A stretch of DNA of 64,000 bases. Source: Taenia hydatigena. Its lineage: Eukaryota > Platyhelminthes > Cestoda > Cyclophyllidea > Taeniidae. The first letter of the stretch is position 1; every line of letters begins with the position of its first letter. This document shows, in pieces, positions 47,605 through 60,364 of this stretch. The position numbers were made by a program, and so were the translations under genes. The notes under the pieces were generated by a model. That model had not been told where the DNA came from, did no database searches, and was given only the letters and a program-made list of their open reading frames with translations. Location: contig JADWOT020000001.1 in NCBI GenBank assembly GCA_036345935.2, positions 26,321,232 through 26,385,231 on the forward strand, read 5' to 3'.

Positions 47605-49748
47605 CTAAGAAGGGAGGTAAAAAACATAAGATTCTTAAAACAAAGAAACTTAAAAATATATGGATTTGATAAATTGTAACGTTCACTTTTTTTAGGGAAA
47701 AGATGCAGGAGAGAAAAGCGACGATGCTTAGGAAGGCCTCGATTCTTTGCATTTAGATTCTTTAAATTGACCACGTTCTAGAGAATATGATCGTCCGCAC
47801 GTAAGCTTTCATAGCTTCCTCAAGGGGCGTAGTTAATTTCACATCGAAATTGCGATACAAGATCACCAACACCATCTGGGTTCCAGTCTCGTGGATCGCT
47901 AATGCACACCATTTGACCAAAACAGAAAAGCTGAGTGTTATACTAAACTGAGGAGGGTGTTGGACAAGACTAGGACTATACGGATCCTACCATTACCTGT
48001 GAATGAACTCTGCCACATCATTTCATCCACAAGGCTGAATGACCATCACCTGTTTCGACCCTCAAAAGAGCACCTTCAAAGTCGGTATTTTAGAGCCTAA
48101 GGCAAAGTAGTTCAGACTGTCCAGGAGAGCTTCATAGCCGTGCTGACAATTCTTCCTATCTTGAAGCTGCTCTACTGCAGGCATTAGTTGAATGGGGGAA
48201 TGGATGCGTAGATGTGGCAGAGGACTACACCGTTTAGCTTTCTTTCATGAGGATGAAGAGCAAAAGAGAACGCCACCCGCATATGTCATCCACCTATCCT
48301 GTTTTACAAGAATGCTGCAAACTCCAGGAGGAACAGTTTCGACCAGGATGCATCGAATTTGTAACTACGCGAAGCAAGTGTGAGAAGGAATTCAATGGTG
48401 AGAATTGCAGGGTTCACGGTAGTCAAACAATCGCAGAGGCAAAGGCTATGCACACTTTATGAGGTCCGTTCTATTGCTTACGTAAACAGTGCCACACACA
48501 AACAAATATTTGAAGGGAAAAAGCATTCTGAGAAAGCGCGAGTAGATCTCCTACGAGATTACCTTCCTCCTAGTGCTCAGTGAGGAACAGTCTTGCATAG
48601 ATGTGGACTCATTGAGCCATCTTGAATCTGTGTAGTTCACTTACCTTAGACAACCGTTTGCACAATCTTCTCTGCAAATTAACACTAATGTTTTGTCCAT
48701 TCTTCGGGGTAGGCATGCCACTCCCAACTCTAGTTGGAGGACAAATATCGAAAGTTGAGAGATGTGACCGCAAGAAAATGCGGCCACTATACACTCATGC
48801 AAGCAAGTAGGAGAAAAAGGCACCAATTATTTGCCAACAGGCAATAGAATCCACCCACGCAAACAAACAAGCCGGTAATCATCTATAATGCATGCCTACG
48901 ATCGTGTGTGCTTGCTCGGGCACACCCAGTGTAATCTTCGACGCACACACGTGTTAGCCCTCTAACTGGGACGACGCTCACCCGTGAACCCACGGCCTTA
49001 GCAAAATGAACACGGAGGAGGTCCACACACGACTCGAGCGTTTGTATTCCAGCGCTTGTAAAATCGTCGAGCTCATTAAACAAGTTCGAGAAAGAAGAGA
49101 GAGGCTAATGTTGACCTTAGAGATGAGTAGTGTGATGTTAATTAGTCGAAAGCCTTTAAAGATCATAGTACCTGACAGATTTCGCAGGTGAAGGCTGGAA
49201 GGGATGCTCTTCCAGCAATGCGGCATTCAACCATCCCAACGAAAATCATCTTGCAAACTTCAATCTGGGAGCATGTTATTCGATTCAAATGAGATTATTT
49301 GTCTTAGCTAGGTAGTAACGCTCTACACAATCCAATTTACGTGCGAAAATGCACACCTCCACCTGCAAGGATACATAGCTGGGCAGGTGGGTGTCGCCGT
49401 AATTCGTTTTTAACCCGATGGTACTTCAACGGGTCGATCAGAGAACAACTCTCTATGGAGACTGGAAGTCCAGCTCTTTACCTTAACTGCATCTTTGATT
49501 ATAGAATCGAATAAAGTAGCCTTGCCCATTCTACTGCATACCGGGTGGTGGAATGTGAAGGTTTGTCTAAAGAGCTGAGGTGGTATCACTATCTACTTTC
49601 TGACAGGAAATGTTGTAATGGAAATTCTTAGAAAAGCCTCTGTTCTTTCCTCACCACGACAGCGTAGGAGAGCTTCGCAGTCCACTAAAAGCTCCAATTG
49701 TGAGGAAAAACAAGACGAGTAGAGAAGTGACACTCAACAGACATTCAC

Positions 49749-49880
49749 CTTGGCAGCAAACTTGACTACGAAACCGGGATGCACAACAAGCCAGTTGAGA
49801 ACGTTGCGAATGAATTTGCTCTTCCAGGTTTTTGCTATCAGCACCGGTCGGTCTTCAAGATTGTAATCGCCATCGCCTCC
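49749..49880 (-). pseudogene. NPC1 exon preceding the sterol-sensing domain (left copy)
   Basis: Reads YNLEDRPVLIAKTWKSKFIR then NVLNWLVVHPGFVVKFAAK, ending AAG|GTGAATG in phase 0 with the RSVEDE exon. This fits the family's YYNDTEKLQRAQAWEKEFI...FTAE|RSIEDE junction. Upstream, a TGA falls in frame soon after 49900 and I could not identify an acceptor. Earlier exons of this copy were not found. Confidence 0.7.
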
Positions 49881-49899
49881 AAATTCAAGTAATCATCGT

Positions 49900-52800
49900 C
49901 TGTAATAACTAAAACAGTTGAAAATCGTCTTTCAGAGAGGAACTACTTCAAGTCTGCAGAAGGAGTTAGAACCGGTTTGACCACAAGGGTCTACAAAATT
50001 TGCATTTATTTCCGTGATTATCTGCCAAAGTAAAAGGCCACTCGGCACTAGGTATGGTAGAAGTGAGTAATTAGACATACGACTTAATGCTTGCCAGACT
50101 TCCAATTATGTGGCCCTTTCTGAGTTCACTTACTCTTTCGCAAAGTAACGGGAACGAATTAATGAAATGTGAAATGCTGCTTGATCGATTGACAAAATAA
50201 AGTTGAGTTGGAGGAAAGAGTCAGATGCTTCTACAGGCATCTACTCTTCTTGTGGAGTAGTTAAACGGAAAAGGCGGGGAGAAACGGTGCTTCATGAGTG
50301 CACCGCAGATGTTACAGATGGAAGGCGTAGTTTGGGAGAAGTGGGAGCTACTGAGATGCAATTATGGTTAAGTGGTATGAGTTTTCTTAAAAACAGTTGC
50401 CATTATCTACCACAAAGATTGTTTCTGCCAACCTACGGCAAAAAGGGTAATAATTTTGAAAAAAAAAAACAGATCAAATCAGATTGAGACTAGGATGTGC
50501 AAGGTGTCTGAAAGAGCTGAGTACTCCTGGGACAGTTATCTTTTAGACCTAAGTTTATCCACAGCCAAATCACATGAGAAGCAGTTATACTACTCAAAGA
50601 AGAAAACTATGCAAGAGTGGACTGATAAAAGTTGGAAACGCTAGTCCACTAGGCACAAGGCTTAGGGATGCTTCAGTGACCACCTCTACGACCTAGCATT
50701 TCAATAGTTTTTGCAAACATTTTCGAGACCTGAGAGTAGAATCTATTCTCTCAGCATCAGAAAAGCACAAAGCGAAGACTTTTTTTCCCATTCTGACACC
50801 TACGACTCAGTGGAGAGACAAAATATCACTCCATTGAAATGCGATTGTTCCACTTAGTCGATCGTAGGATCTACGAGTGAACTAGCATCCAAGTTAGTGG
50901 AAAGGGAAGCTTTCATAGCAAAACCCTTGCAGTCGTCTGAAGCAGACAACAATAGTTGCCAATGAACAACCAGCTTTCCGATTGCAGCCATGATAGAGTC
51001 CAATACGACAATAGTGGAACCACCTAGGACCCGAAACCGTAATGCTGACAGCGGACGAAAGACGTGTACACCTTGATGCTCATGTGACCGCGAGCCGCGT
51101 ACTCGACTGACCTTTGGAGCCTGGCGATATCAACCTCGTTGCGTGCATGACTTCACAAGTGTGTATTTTGTGGGGTGAATTGTCAGGGCGCCATATTTGG
51201 ACATGGCTTCAAAAGGACACCGATTGACCTCCTCTTCGCCTGTGTAATGCACGAATTCAGGCTGGACTGTTCCCTCGTTGACGTTAATCAAGCATTATTG
51301 GTGACAGGACGTGCGTATTACACCAATCTCGACACAACACAGATAGTGTGGGGGTAGATTTGTCCCAAAGGCGATAATAGCAGCTTCATTCACATTTAAG
51401 GCTACACTTTTGGTATTCAAGGAATGCGATGTGTGCCCTCATTAGTGCATGCCCACAAAAAGCCTAAAATTAAGGATCTTTGAAGCGTGCCTAGAGGATG
51501 CTTTCCTTACCATCACTTACAATAGTTCTACTTAAGATCAAAGTAAAGTGGTGAGTGAGAGTTCTGCTACTTACTTTTAATGCCATCGGAGACAACGTTT
51601 CCCAACACCAAAGCGCTGGCACACCGACAGCACCCACCCAGAGGCCGCTTGTCCGAAGCCATGAGTTTAGTGCAGAACTTGAGGTGGTCTAGGTAATCCT
51701 TCTCCTCTACCTCCAAACACCGCCGAGTTCATGTCATGATGTTATACCGTCACCCTCTCCTTCCTCCATGGTAGTTATAATCCTCTGTTGTTATGACTGC
51801 CGGTTTCGGTTTCGGTCACTGAGGTAGGCTGTCCCTCGCGCCATGTCAGCAGCCCCATCCCCTCTGTTTACTGAATATATGTATATTCTGTCCTATTGTT
51901 ATGTCTTCTTTTGTCTTCAGGGAAGTCTCCAGACGCTACAGTTGTCATGAAATGTTATTTGCGTTTCCGCCCTCTTGCTGTCATTTTTGTATTGAATGTG
52001 TGACGGCGATGGGTTAAATGCTGGTCACTTCGGTACAGTATGCACACACGGAAGACATTCAGTGTCAGTAGAGGCATCATTGTTGATTATTTCGCTTCTG
52101 ACTTTTTACAAGGCATTTGTTTGACAAAACGCGTTTTTGAGCTCATTTATGAACTGCTTCGGAAGGTGATATTACAAAAATGCGTGCTGGATATAGGTGG
52201 GAATTAACTGGCGGACAAGGACTTGATAGATGACGCCAATCAAACCCTCGCATCTCGACAAGGAAGCTGTGGGTATGAAAAAGAAGTGGATTAGATAATA
52301 GTAGTTGGAAGGAAGGGAGGAAGGCATAGGGAGGGTAAGGTAATGTCTCGTGAACCAATGCAGCGTTTGTTACTTTTGTTTCTTTTGTGATGCGTTGCTC
52401 CTGGTGGTACCCCTGTGATGCTTGCGGTCACCAATCAAATAAAAGAATTATCTGAGGCTATTTGACAAGACAAAATTAGCCACCAGTCAAGTAATTACTG
52501 TACAATGGCTTTGGTTATGGCTCGGCAGCTACGAGATGGGCTAGCAATTTATGGCCCACAAAATTCCATTCCAGTATATTGTTGTGTTGCGATAAAGAGG
52601 AAACTATCAAATATGGAAAGTGAACCGTGCGTCGAGCAGTGAAAAAAAACATGGAGAGAGTCAATCTGATGTACCACAACATCCAGCAGCATTGTATTGC
52701 TCTACGACACAATGTGCTCTGCTCTACACAGCACACTCATGCAAAGCCGATTCCTCACTTTCCACCACCTCAGTGAGGGCTCGCACTCGGGTATCTTTGG

Positions 52801-54350
52801 CTTGAAGATCAAGCACCTACAAACGCGATCGGTTGAGGTAAGGGGACTTAGTTCACTACCAACCTACCAGTTGCAAGAAGTCCTTATCGAAGACAATTCC
52901 GGCGGTGCTGAATCACTGGACGAATAATAATCTGCTCGGTCCTGTAGAGCAGAGCACTGTAACCTGAGCCCCATGCACGTAGGGAAGAAAGAAGGGTGAC
53001 AGATTCAGTAAGCTAGCATGGTGACGTTGACCGTAATGCAAATCAGGTCACTTCCCCATTCCAAAACCATCTGAAGGAATTTGCAACAAAGATGACGACA
53101 AACTCACAATCATGATCTACGTTGTTGTTGTAAAGCTCGAAAAGCAAGTCGGGCAAGTTTTTTTCCTTTTTCATGCATCCACCCACTTTTCAATGTGTCC
53201 GGCCATTCACGAAATCATCCACGTTTCCATCCGTCCGCCCACCTGCCGCGAAATTTGTCAATTTAGGCTGAATTGCAGCAAATCGGTGGAAAAGAAAGCA
53301 GTCCACCAGTGTTCGTACAGTCGCTATTAACAGCACTTAAAGTTGCATAATGCAGGCATGGGAAAGAAGTGTGAATAAGGGCTGGGTGAGTGGCTTACAC
53401 CGCTAATCCCAAAAAGATAACTAGCAATACTAAAAAGAGAATGTCACGTGATGTCTATTTGCCTGCATCCAAACGAAGCGTAACAAGTGTGAACGTTTCA
53501 GAGTTAAAACGATATTGACAGTCCCGCTGATTACCCACTCAAGAACCTCTCCAACTGTTCATCAGTTTAGCCTCCCATCCATTTGTTCAGTCCCTTGTCT
53601 ATCCATTGGCGTAATCATCTATTGAAATACCAGTCTACCTCTTCGTTTAAACATAACAACGACCTTAACGACCCTTTTCCGTCTGTCCACCGATAATGCA
53701 AGCAGGTCCGTAAAAGGGCCTGTCGACTGCTGACCTTTTGCACAATGAAGGACATACGACGGCGGAAATAGTGTTAAAGGCGATGCGGAGGAACAGCGAA
53801 GACCACTGTGGGAAAGGATGTGCACGTAGTCAACATTACGTATCACCAAAACGTGGAACATGTAATCCTAGTATCTATGACGGTCAAATAAGAAAAGGGA
53901 TTGTTCGTCAACTCTTGAAAGCTCTGAACTCCCTCAATTCGTGCATTTAAAATAGGCCCACCTACAAAACATCCTGTCGCGCGACTGTCCATTCGTTCAT
54001 CCGTTCAATCTGGGAAAAAAGCAGGATAATGGGACCGATAAAGTTCACATAAATGTGATTGCAACACCAGACTAGACAAGGGATTGGGAAAGCGGCAGCA
54101 ACACAACCTTACATTTGGCATCATAAAAACATAACGGTCAAAGGTGAAAGGAAAATCACATAGAACTAGCTCACCTAAGCCCGATCTGCAAGGATCCTCC
54201 TCCAACCTCACGAATCAAAGTTTAACCATTCATCAGATCAACCCATAACTCTCATATCTGCCTATGCAATCCTTCATCAACCAGCTCATCCATTCATTCA
54301 TTGATCCACTCACTCTTTTCCCCCACGAAGGAGTGACAAAGGAAAGCACA
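49900..54350. other. Mostly unassigned sequence between the two NPC1 copies
   Basis: Apart from the block at 51575-51712, no supported gene was found. The 5' exons of the left NPC1 copy would be expected here (signal peptide, Cys-rich N-terminal domain), but I could not find their cysteine pattern, so they are probably deleted or diverged beyond recognition by eye. Confidence 0.4.
51575..51712 (-). CDS. Unidentified exon-like block with intact donor
   Basis: Minus strand reads VEEKDYLDHLKFCTKLMASD, KRPLGGCCRCASALVLGNVV, SDGIK, then ATTAAAA|GTAAGTAG, a strong donor. It has an inverted, truncated relative on the plus strand at 42817-42897. It is not a part of NPC1 that I recognise. It may be an exon of an unknown gene, or of a rearranged one, lying in the left NPC1 region. 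Confidence 0.4.
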
Positions 54351-54840
54351 ATCTCCAAGTCTCGTACATGTAATTCCAAAATACCTTCGCACACGCACAC
54401 ATACAAACGCGGTCTCTCACAGAGCAGTAGTTACTACAAGCTAGCTATTCACGTGTGTACAGTGTGTGTGTGTGGATGTGTGCATGTTAGTGAGTAAGTG
54501 GTGTGATGAGTTTTAAAATTATAGTCAGTTTGTCGTTTTGTATAATTGACAGAGTAGGAAACTAAAGCTGGCTCAGCAGTAGCACCAGCAACATCAATAG
54601 CAACATCATCAGCATTCTGACAACATTATATCATCATCAGGAAGGAGCACAGGTGTTGGGAGGCAAAGGGAGTTGAAATGAGAAAGGAGATCGATGAGAC
54701 AGAGCTTAGGAGGATGAGAGAGGTGTGGAGAGAGGGAGGGAAGGAGGGGGAAGGGAGATCAGTGGGGACGTAAAATTAAAGTGATGGTTTGGAAGACGAC
54801 AGGATAAAGTAGCCTGCGGCAGTGGTAGCAGTCATGGAGG

Positions 54841-57800
54841 CTAGACATGGCGTTGACCTCGACGACTGCCCTTCCGAATGCTTCCGGCGACTGGTCGTTT
54901 CTGCTTGTACAGCATCGCCCGATTCAGCTGCGGTCCTACGAACAACACAGAAACATACACAGAGAATCATCAACACATCCACCACCAGCATCACTTATGT
55001 GTCACAAGTTCTATTTATCCATGTCTAGAACTAGCAGCACAAAAGTGAATCGGGAGAAGACATGGAGCCACAGAGTTAGTTAAATCGGTTATTTGGGTAA
55101 AAAGAATGTTAAATTATGTGTAGTTGACTTCATTCCCAGAATTCAGAGTACCAAAAGTGTTACTTCATGATCAGGAGTACTTAGCTGGCAAATGTGCGAC
55201 TCTACCTCCGTTTTGATGGCAACAAATCCTCTGTGTATTGGTGATATTGCCACTACTACCAAATTGGCGGTCGTTTGGATCCACCTCCTAAGTTATCAAC
55301 AAGGCCATCTGGATGCCTCAAATATAAGGGAATTACAGTGTTACAATGCCTGCGACTTCCAACTCACCAAAGTAGCTCAGTTGAACGGGCAGGAAGATGA
55401 TGCCGACCACTGCACCGAAGAGCACCATGCACAGATACATGCGGAAGTAGAAGACTTGAAACAGACGCGACTTCGCAAAGCCCAGCACCACAATGCCGCC
55501 AAACTTCGTCAGTGTGATGCCTCGCAGGACCTGCATACAGATACAACAGTGCTTCAGGCAGTTCTATTTGTCACCTCAGAGTCAAGTGGAGTTACCACTA
55601 GAGACTACAGTCACCACGAGATGGCGTGTCAAAGGTCCCTTCAGGCTCCAGTGCCAGTGATAAATGTGACAGCAAGTGATCGACAGACATGTCGCAGTAG
55701 GATAGCACAGTTCACACACTGTCATCAAAGACAGCAGACGACAGTGCTGGTGATTGCGTGTGTGGTGGACCTCCAAGAACATGACTGCACTCCAGTAATG
55801 TCCAAAAATTTTGTGATGGCCGAGCATAAAACAACTCGAAAGAGAAGAACTTCCAACGGAAACTGCCTCCCTCTCAAGTTGTGCAATATGGAACGACATT
55901 GTAGCAATCAGGACACCTACCGAACTGCCCATCTCCGAGAGCGCATCCAGTGCTCGTTCCACACGGGTCGCCTTTGTGCTGATCGTAAATGAACGCACAA
56001 TGTGCGCACAAAATTCCACTGAGATTCCGATGCACTAAAAGGGAAAGATGTTGAGAAACACTGGGAAACAGTGTAGTCAAGATGGAAGTGGGTTGGAGGA
56101 GAGCACGGAACAAAACAGAGGTGTTATGACCCTGTTGGATTTGCACCGACACAAATTCGTGTGATGCAGCTCGACCGTCTTCCCACTTTTGTCATCTCTG
56201 GACTCACAATACAACTGCGGAGTGGGTCTGAGGCGAAAGTGGACGATTAGGGACAGTCAAAGCGGTTACTTTCATTTTTTCTACTTCCACTAATTGTTAA
56301 ATCTCGCATGACTCCTCCACTCTGCCCGCAGCATGCGGAGAGGGGTAGCGCTATTTAAACTTCATGTGGATTAAATTATTTCCCCTTCCCCTTTCTGGGG
56401 TGACCTGATGGCATTGCAATGCAGTTACGCTTTAATAGACCTCATGAATTTGCTGTGCATTTACAAGGCTTAAGAATGGACATCAGACTACAATGAGGGT
56501 CAACACACACCGTAATGCTGATTCAATGCTCAAGACAATATTGGGAGGGTCCAGTGTAGGGCGGTCGCCTCACTTACCACCACAAGGTTGACCAGTGAGA
56601 TGGCATTCAGTGGGATGTCCCACAGCACCATCATCGCGGCCACTGACAGTGCTATGGACGCGACTCCCACCACCACATTCAGTGTGGCGATGAAATCCAA
56701 ACCCAGCATCACCCAAGTTATGATGCATACTGCACTCAGACCCATGGACATCTGAACCACGGTCTCGTGGAGGATGTTCAGGTACTGCTCGTAGAACACG
56801 TAGAACACGCTGCCACAGAGCAAAACAAGGCATTCAACTCTCCACGTAGACCCAATTGTCCAAGTGGAAACGGAGGGTCACAGATACTCACCTATAAGGG
56901 AAAACCGAGTTGGGTTGAGGTCCACGCGGCTTCGAGGTGAGTTCCAAGAAAGTCGCTGTGGTTTCTGTCGCTGATGCCGAATTGTTGGCCCATCGAGGTC
57001 CAAAGATATCTGCAATTTCACGCGCCCTTCGGATGGCCTCGATGAAGTCATCTGTGTTACGCAGGACGGTGTGATGGGCAGCGAAATGGGAGGTTAGCAC
57101 GCGTGATTCCTGCGTGACATTCGACGGGGCAAGAACCACTGCGGAGCCATACTGCGCTTTGCCACTGTTGAAAGATCAAAACGCGCATGGTGATTCAGAT
57201 GAGCGAAGCAGCCCTATTCGACATCCGCACACTTCCCACGCTTACATTAACCCATCTATCGTGGATCAACCTAATTCTCTCTCTCTCAATTAACTCACCC
57301 ATTCACTTCACATGCATTCATACACACACACACATCCTAAATCGGTCAGTCGGTCCTTTTTGACCCTTTTAGCCATATGCCAATCCATTTACCTCACGCA
57401 TCAGCACATTCGTCGCTTCACCCATTCATTTCTACAGCTTCTTTGTCCTCTACTATATGAGGAATGCTATATATCTGCTGACCGCATTTTCCCACTCACC
57501 CATAGGGACAACTGGCACTGGGCACACAGGCAAGGAAGTTGGGCAGCAGTTGGTTGAAGGGACTCCCTGAGAGGGTACCATTGATAAGAGGACAGGAATC
57601 GCAGCCTTGCTCACGAGTCGCATCACAGAAGGTCAGACCACCATCACCTTTGCGGACGCCGCAGCAGGAAGACAGCGCGCTCCACATCCTGTAGTCGTCC
57701 ACCCACGACATCAAGGGATTTGAGATACAGTATCTACACTCACCAAATAAACCACAAGTAAGATGAATGAGACGCACCGCTTTAATAAAAACTTTTTTCC

Positions 57801-60364
57801 GCTATGTAATGCTACAAATCCTTAGTACGTTCGCTGCCGGTGTCACAAACACGTGAAGTGGCGATTTCCCTGCTTGACGCATCTTTAGTTAAGAGGAAAT
57901 GGATAAGTTTGGCCAAAAAATGATAGACAATGCGACAGGCGACAAAATAGGAAAGAAGCAAACACGGGCATGAAGGTTGGCGAATGTCATCAAGAACAAG
58001 ATGCAATCAACTGCACAAACTGCCTCAGAGAATTTGACGAGCTGTTGCTTCCGTGCGATATTTGGTGTGAAGTAGGAAAGATTAAAGGGCTTCGCGAGAG
58101 GGCTATTTGAACGTCAGATTTTGGGATAAGCCAGATGATAAGTTCCATTCCAGTTTGACAACCTTCAGCTTAAGCGAGAAGAGAAATTCGTGGGCAAGAA
58201 AAACTTTCAAAGGCCAGCAGTCTATCCTACATTTTCATACACCTAATGTGCAGTTGTTCACTCACTGCAGGTCAGATAGCAGTCATAACTGAGATCCATC
58301 CACTCCACACGACTCCTATGTGTGCACACAACAAGCTTTACCAGCGACCAGGTCTAGTCAATCAGTGGGAGGAGTCTTACTCTTACAAGGCAACAAAAGG
58401 CTCCATGGCACAACTCGGCACGGAGTGAGACACTGGCCTCACCAGCATCCTCATCCCCCAATTCCTAACGTTCACATTCAACCCAGGTGCTCATCATCAC
58501 CATCATCCCCTCTTCACACTTGACGCTTACATGATTACATGCAAGAGAGATTACTCAGTCCAAAAACAAAACGAAGGTGGAAAGGGAGGAGACTGAGACT
58601 AAATTTGTTTGGCCTTTGCAGATGAAACAAGTGTGCTACTTTAAGAACTTTGCAGTCATTGCTCATCCTTTATTTCCAAAATTGTATGCATTTACTTGGT
58701 TACCTTGGTGACGCCAGAGAGTGCATCTTGTGCATTTGGAGCAAAAGGAGTTGACAAGGGGACTGGATTACCCTATGACATAAAACTAATGGAACTCACA
58801 GGAAAATGGCTTACGTTTTTGCCAGCCGATTGGCTTACTGATAGTACAACCGTCGCATGCACAAAATACACCCAAGTGAAGATGACAACTACCTCATCAA
58901 ACTTCCTTTTCGCCCCCAACACCACAAGGTGGCAAAACTGAAAAGGCATCACCTCATCCAAATCAGATTTTTAGATGAGCAAAGTACCCTGCCAAAAGGA
59001 ATTTACGTGTTGCGCACAGTGTGCCGAATGTTAGCTAGAAAGTGCGCATATTTTCACCGTCAAGCAAGCGGAACTTCGCACCGGTGTGTAAAAATGACCA
59101 ACTTAGGGCGGTTCAGTAGTTTAGTAACAATTTGGGTAGCCTTATTCCTAACTGCAATGTAGCCCCATTGTGGTACTTGTAGAAGTCACGCAGTATAATC
59201 TTCAGAACACGATTACACCTGACGTCACACACATGTGACACTAGGAATTTCCCACCATAAGCCAAATACGCGAGATGATGTCCGTAACTATCCGTGCTCA
59301 ATTATTTGTAACAAACGATTTTATTTAATTGTACCCATACCGGGAAAGGATGAAATGTTCTTCATCTGAAGGGAACGACAGCACCGGTATCAGTGTCCTA
59401 TTCGAGCGATGCTAATCTGACCCACGAAGACTGGGTCTCCCACGGGACCATATGGCAGCAAAAGTACTGGCGTTTTGCCACTGGTTCTACAGTATATCAA
59501 ATTTCAAACTAGGTAGAGCCTTAGCGAATCCAGTCTCACACATTCTAGGTACATCGAGGAGGCTTCTAGCGATCTCTTCGTGCATCTTATAATTTACTCG
59601 CATCGAAATATTCTATTAAAAGATTTAGAGCCTCTGCCTCATTTAATGTTAACTTAAGGGATTCAAAAATTGTATGTTTTCATCAATGTGCCCTTAGAAC
59701 ACTTAGTACGTGTCCGCGTTGTCAAGGTAAAAATGACCAGCTCTTCTACAAGATGACATTTCAATATGAGTTTAAAGAGATTACAGTGGAGAAAGAAGAA
59801 GGTTCAATCGCTCAACCGGCTCTTCCAGCATTGCTCAATGGGCGGTTACTGCACCTTCAGGAAAACCACTTTACGCTTACTATAAAAAAGAATCTTTTTA
59901 CCCTTGAAGAACGTTTGTAAGTAAGAGAATGTTCATAAGACTGATCTTAACCCCAAGCAAACGATAAAAGTTTTAAAAATTACTATCTTTCACTCACTCC
60001 TTGCTGGTAATGCTCTGTTTCAGTGTATTCACGAGTGAGTCCGCATCACATCCCGGTCGTGAACAAATCTGGTTCTGTCCATGCACCGAATCGAAGCTGT
60101 GGCCCTTAGTCACCACAAAGTACACCGGCGGTCCCACCGCCAATAGACTGGATATGGCCTCGAAGTACTCCAGCACGTACGAGTCCAACGACATAGACAG
60201 CTTCTGGTCCAGTCCAATGTGAATACCATCGGGGATTATGGCAATGCAGAAGCACATCCAGCCCACAAAGAGGATGAAGAGAAGAGCCCGCACCCACTTG
60301 GAGAGTATGAAGGGTGCTAGCACGTGTGCCACGAAGCGATAGAGCCAGGGTCGGTCGCTCTTTC
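54841..60364 (-). CDS. NPC1: NPC1 (Niemann-Pick C1) sterol transporter, C-terminal seven exons; 5' part beyond the window
   Basis: Moves cholesterol out of late endosomes/lysosomes in metazoans. Exons in transcript order join in phase: 60364-59998, 57733-57500, 57164-56892, 56809-56578, 56034-55921, 55530-55368, 54935-54841, giving about 492 C-terminal residues (about 480 in human NPC1 from the same point). Visible in order: transmembrane segment [19 protein letters not shown]; luminal [15 protein letters not shown] and [27 protein letters not shown] cysteines; [26 protein letters not shown] and [43 protein letters not shown] and [15 protein letters not shown]. The C-terminus ([18 protein letters not shown]...RRGQRHV) is basic and lacks the LLNF dileucine lysosomal signal of vertebrate NPC1. 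The protein could instead be an NPC1-like paralogue. No lesion was seen. Confidence 0.9.
59224..59239. repeat. Palindrome GTCACACACATGTGAC
   Basis: Imperfect third member of the GTCACA...TGTGAC family (35061, 38538). It lies in an NPC1 intron. Confidence 0.5.

Noticed and set aside
55192..55992. 266-codon plus-strand frame, the second longest in the window
   Set aside because: It runs antisense over two intact NPC1 exons (55368-55530 and 55921-56034) whose minus-strand reading matches NPC1. It is a shadow frame.
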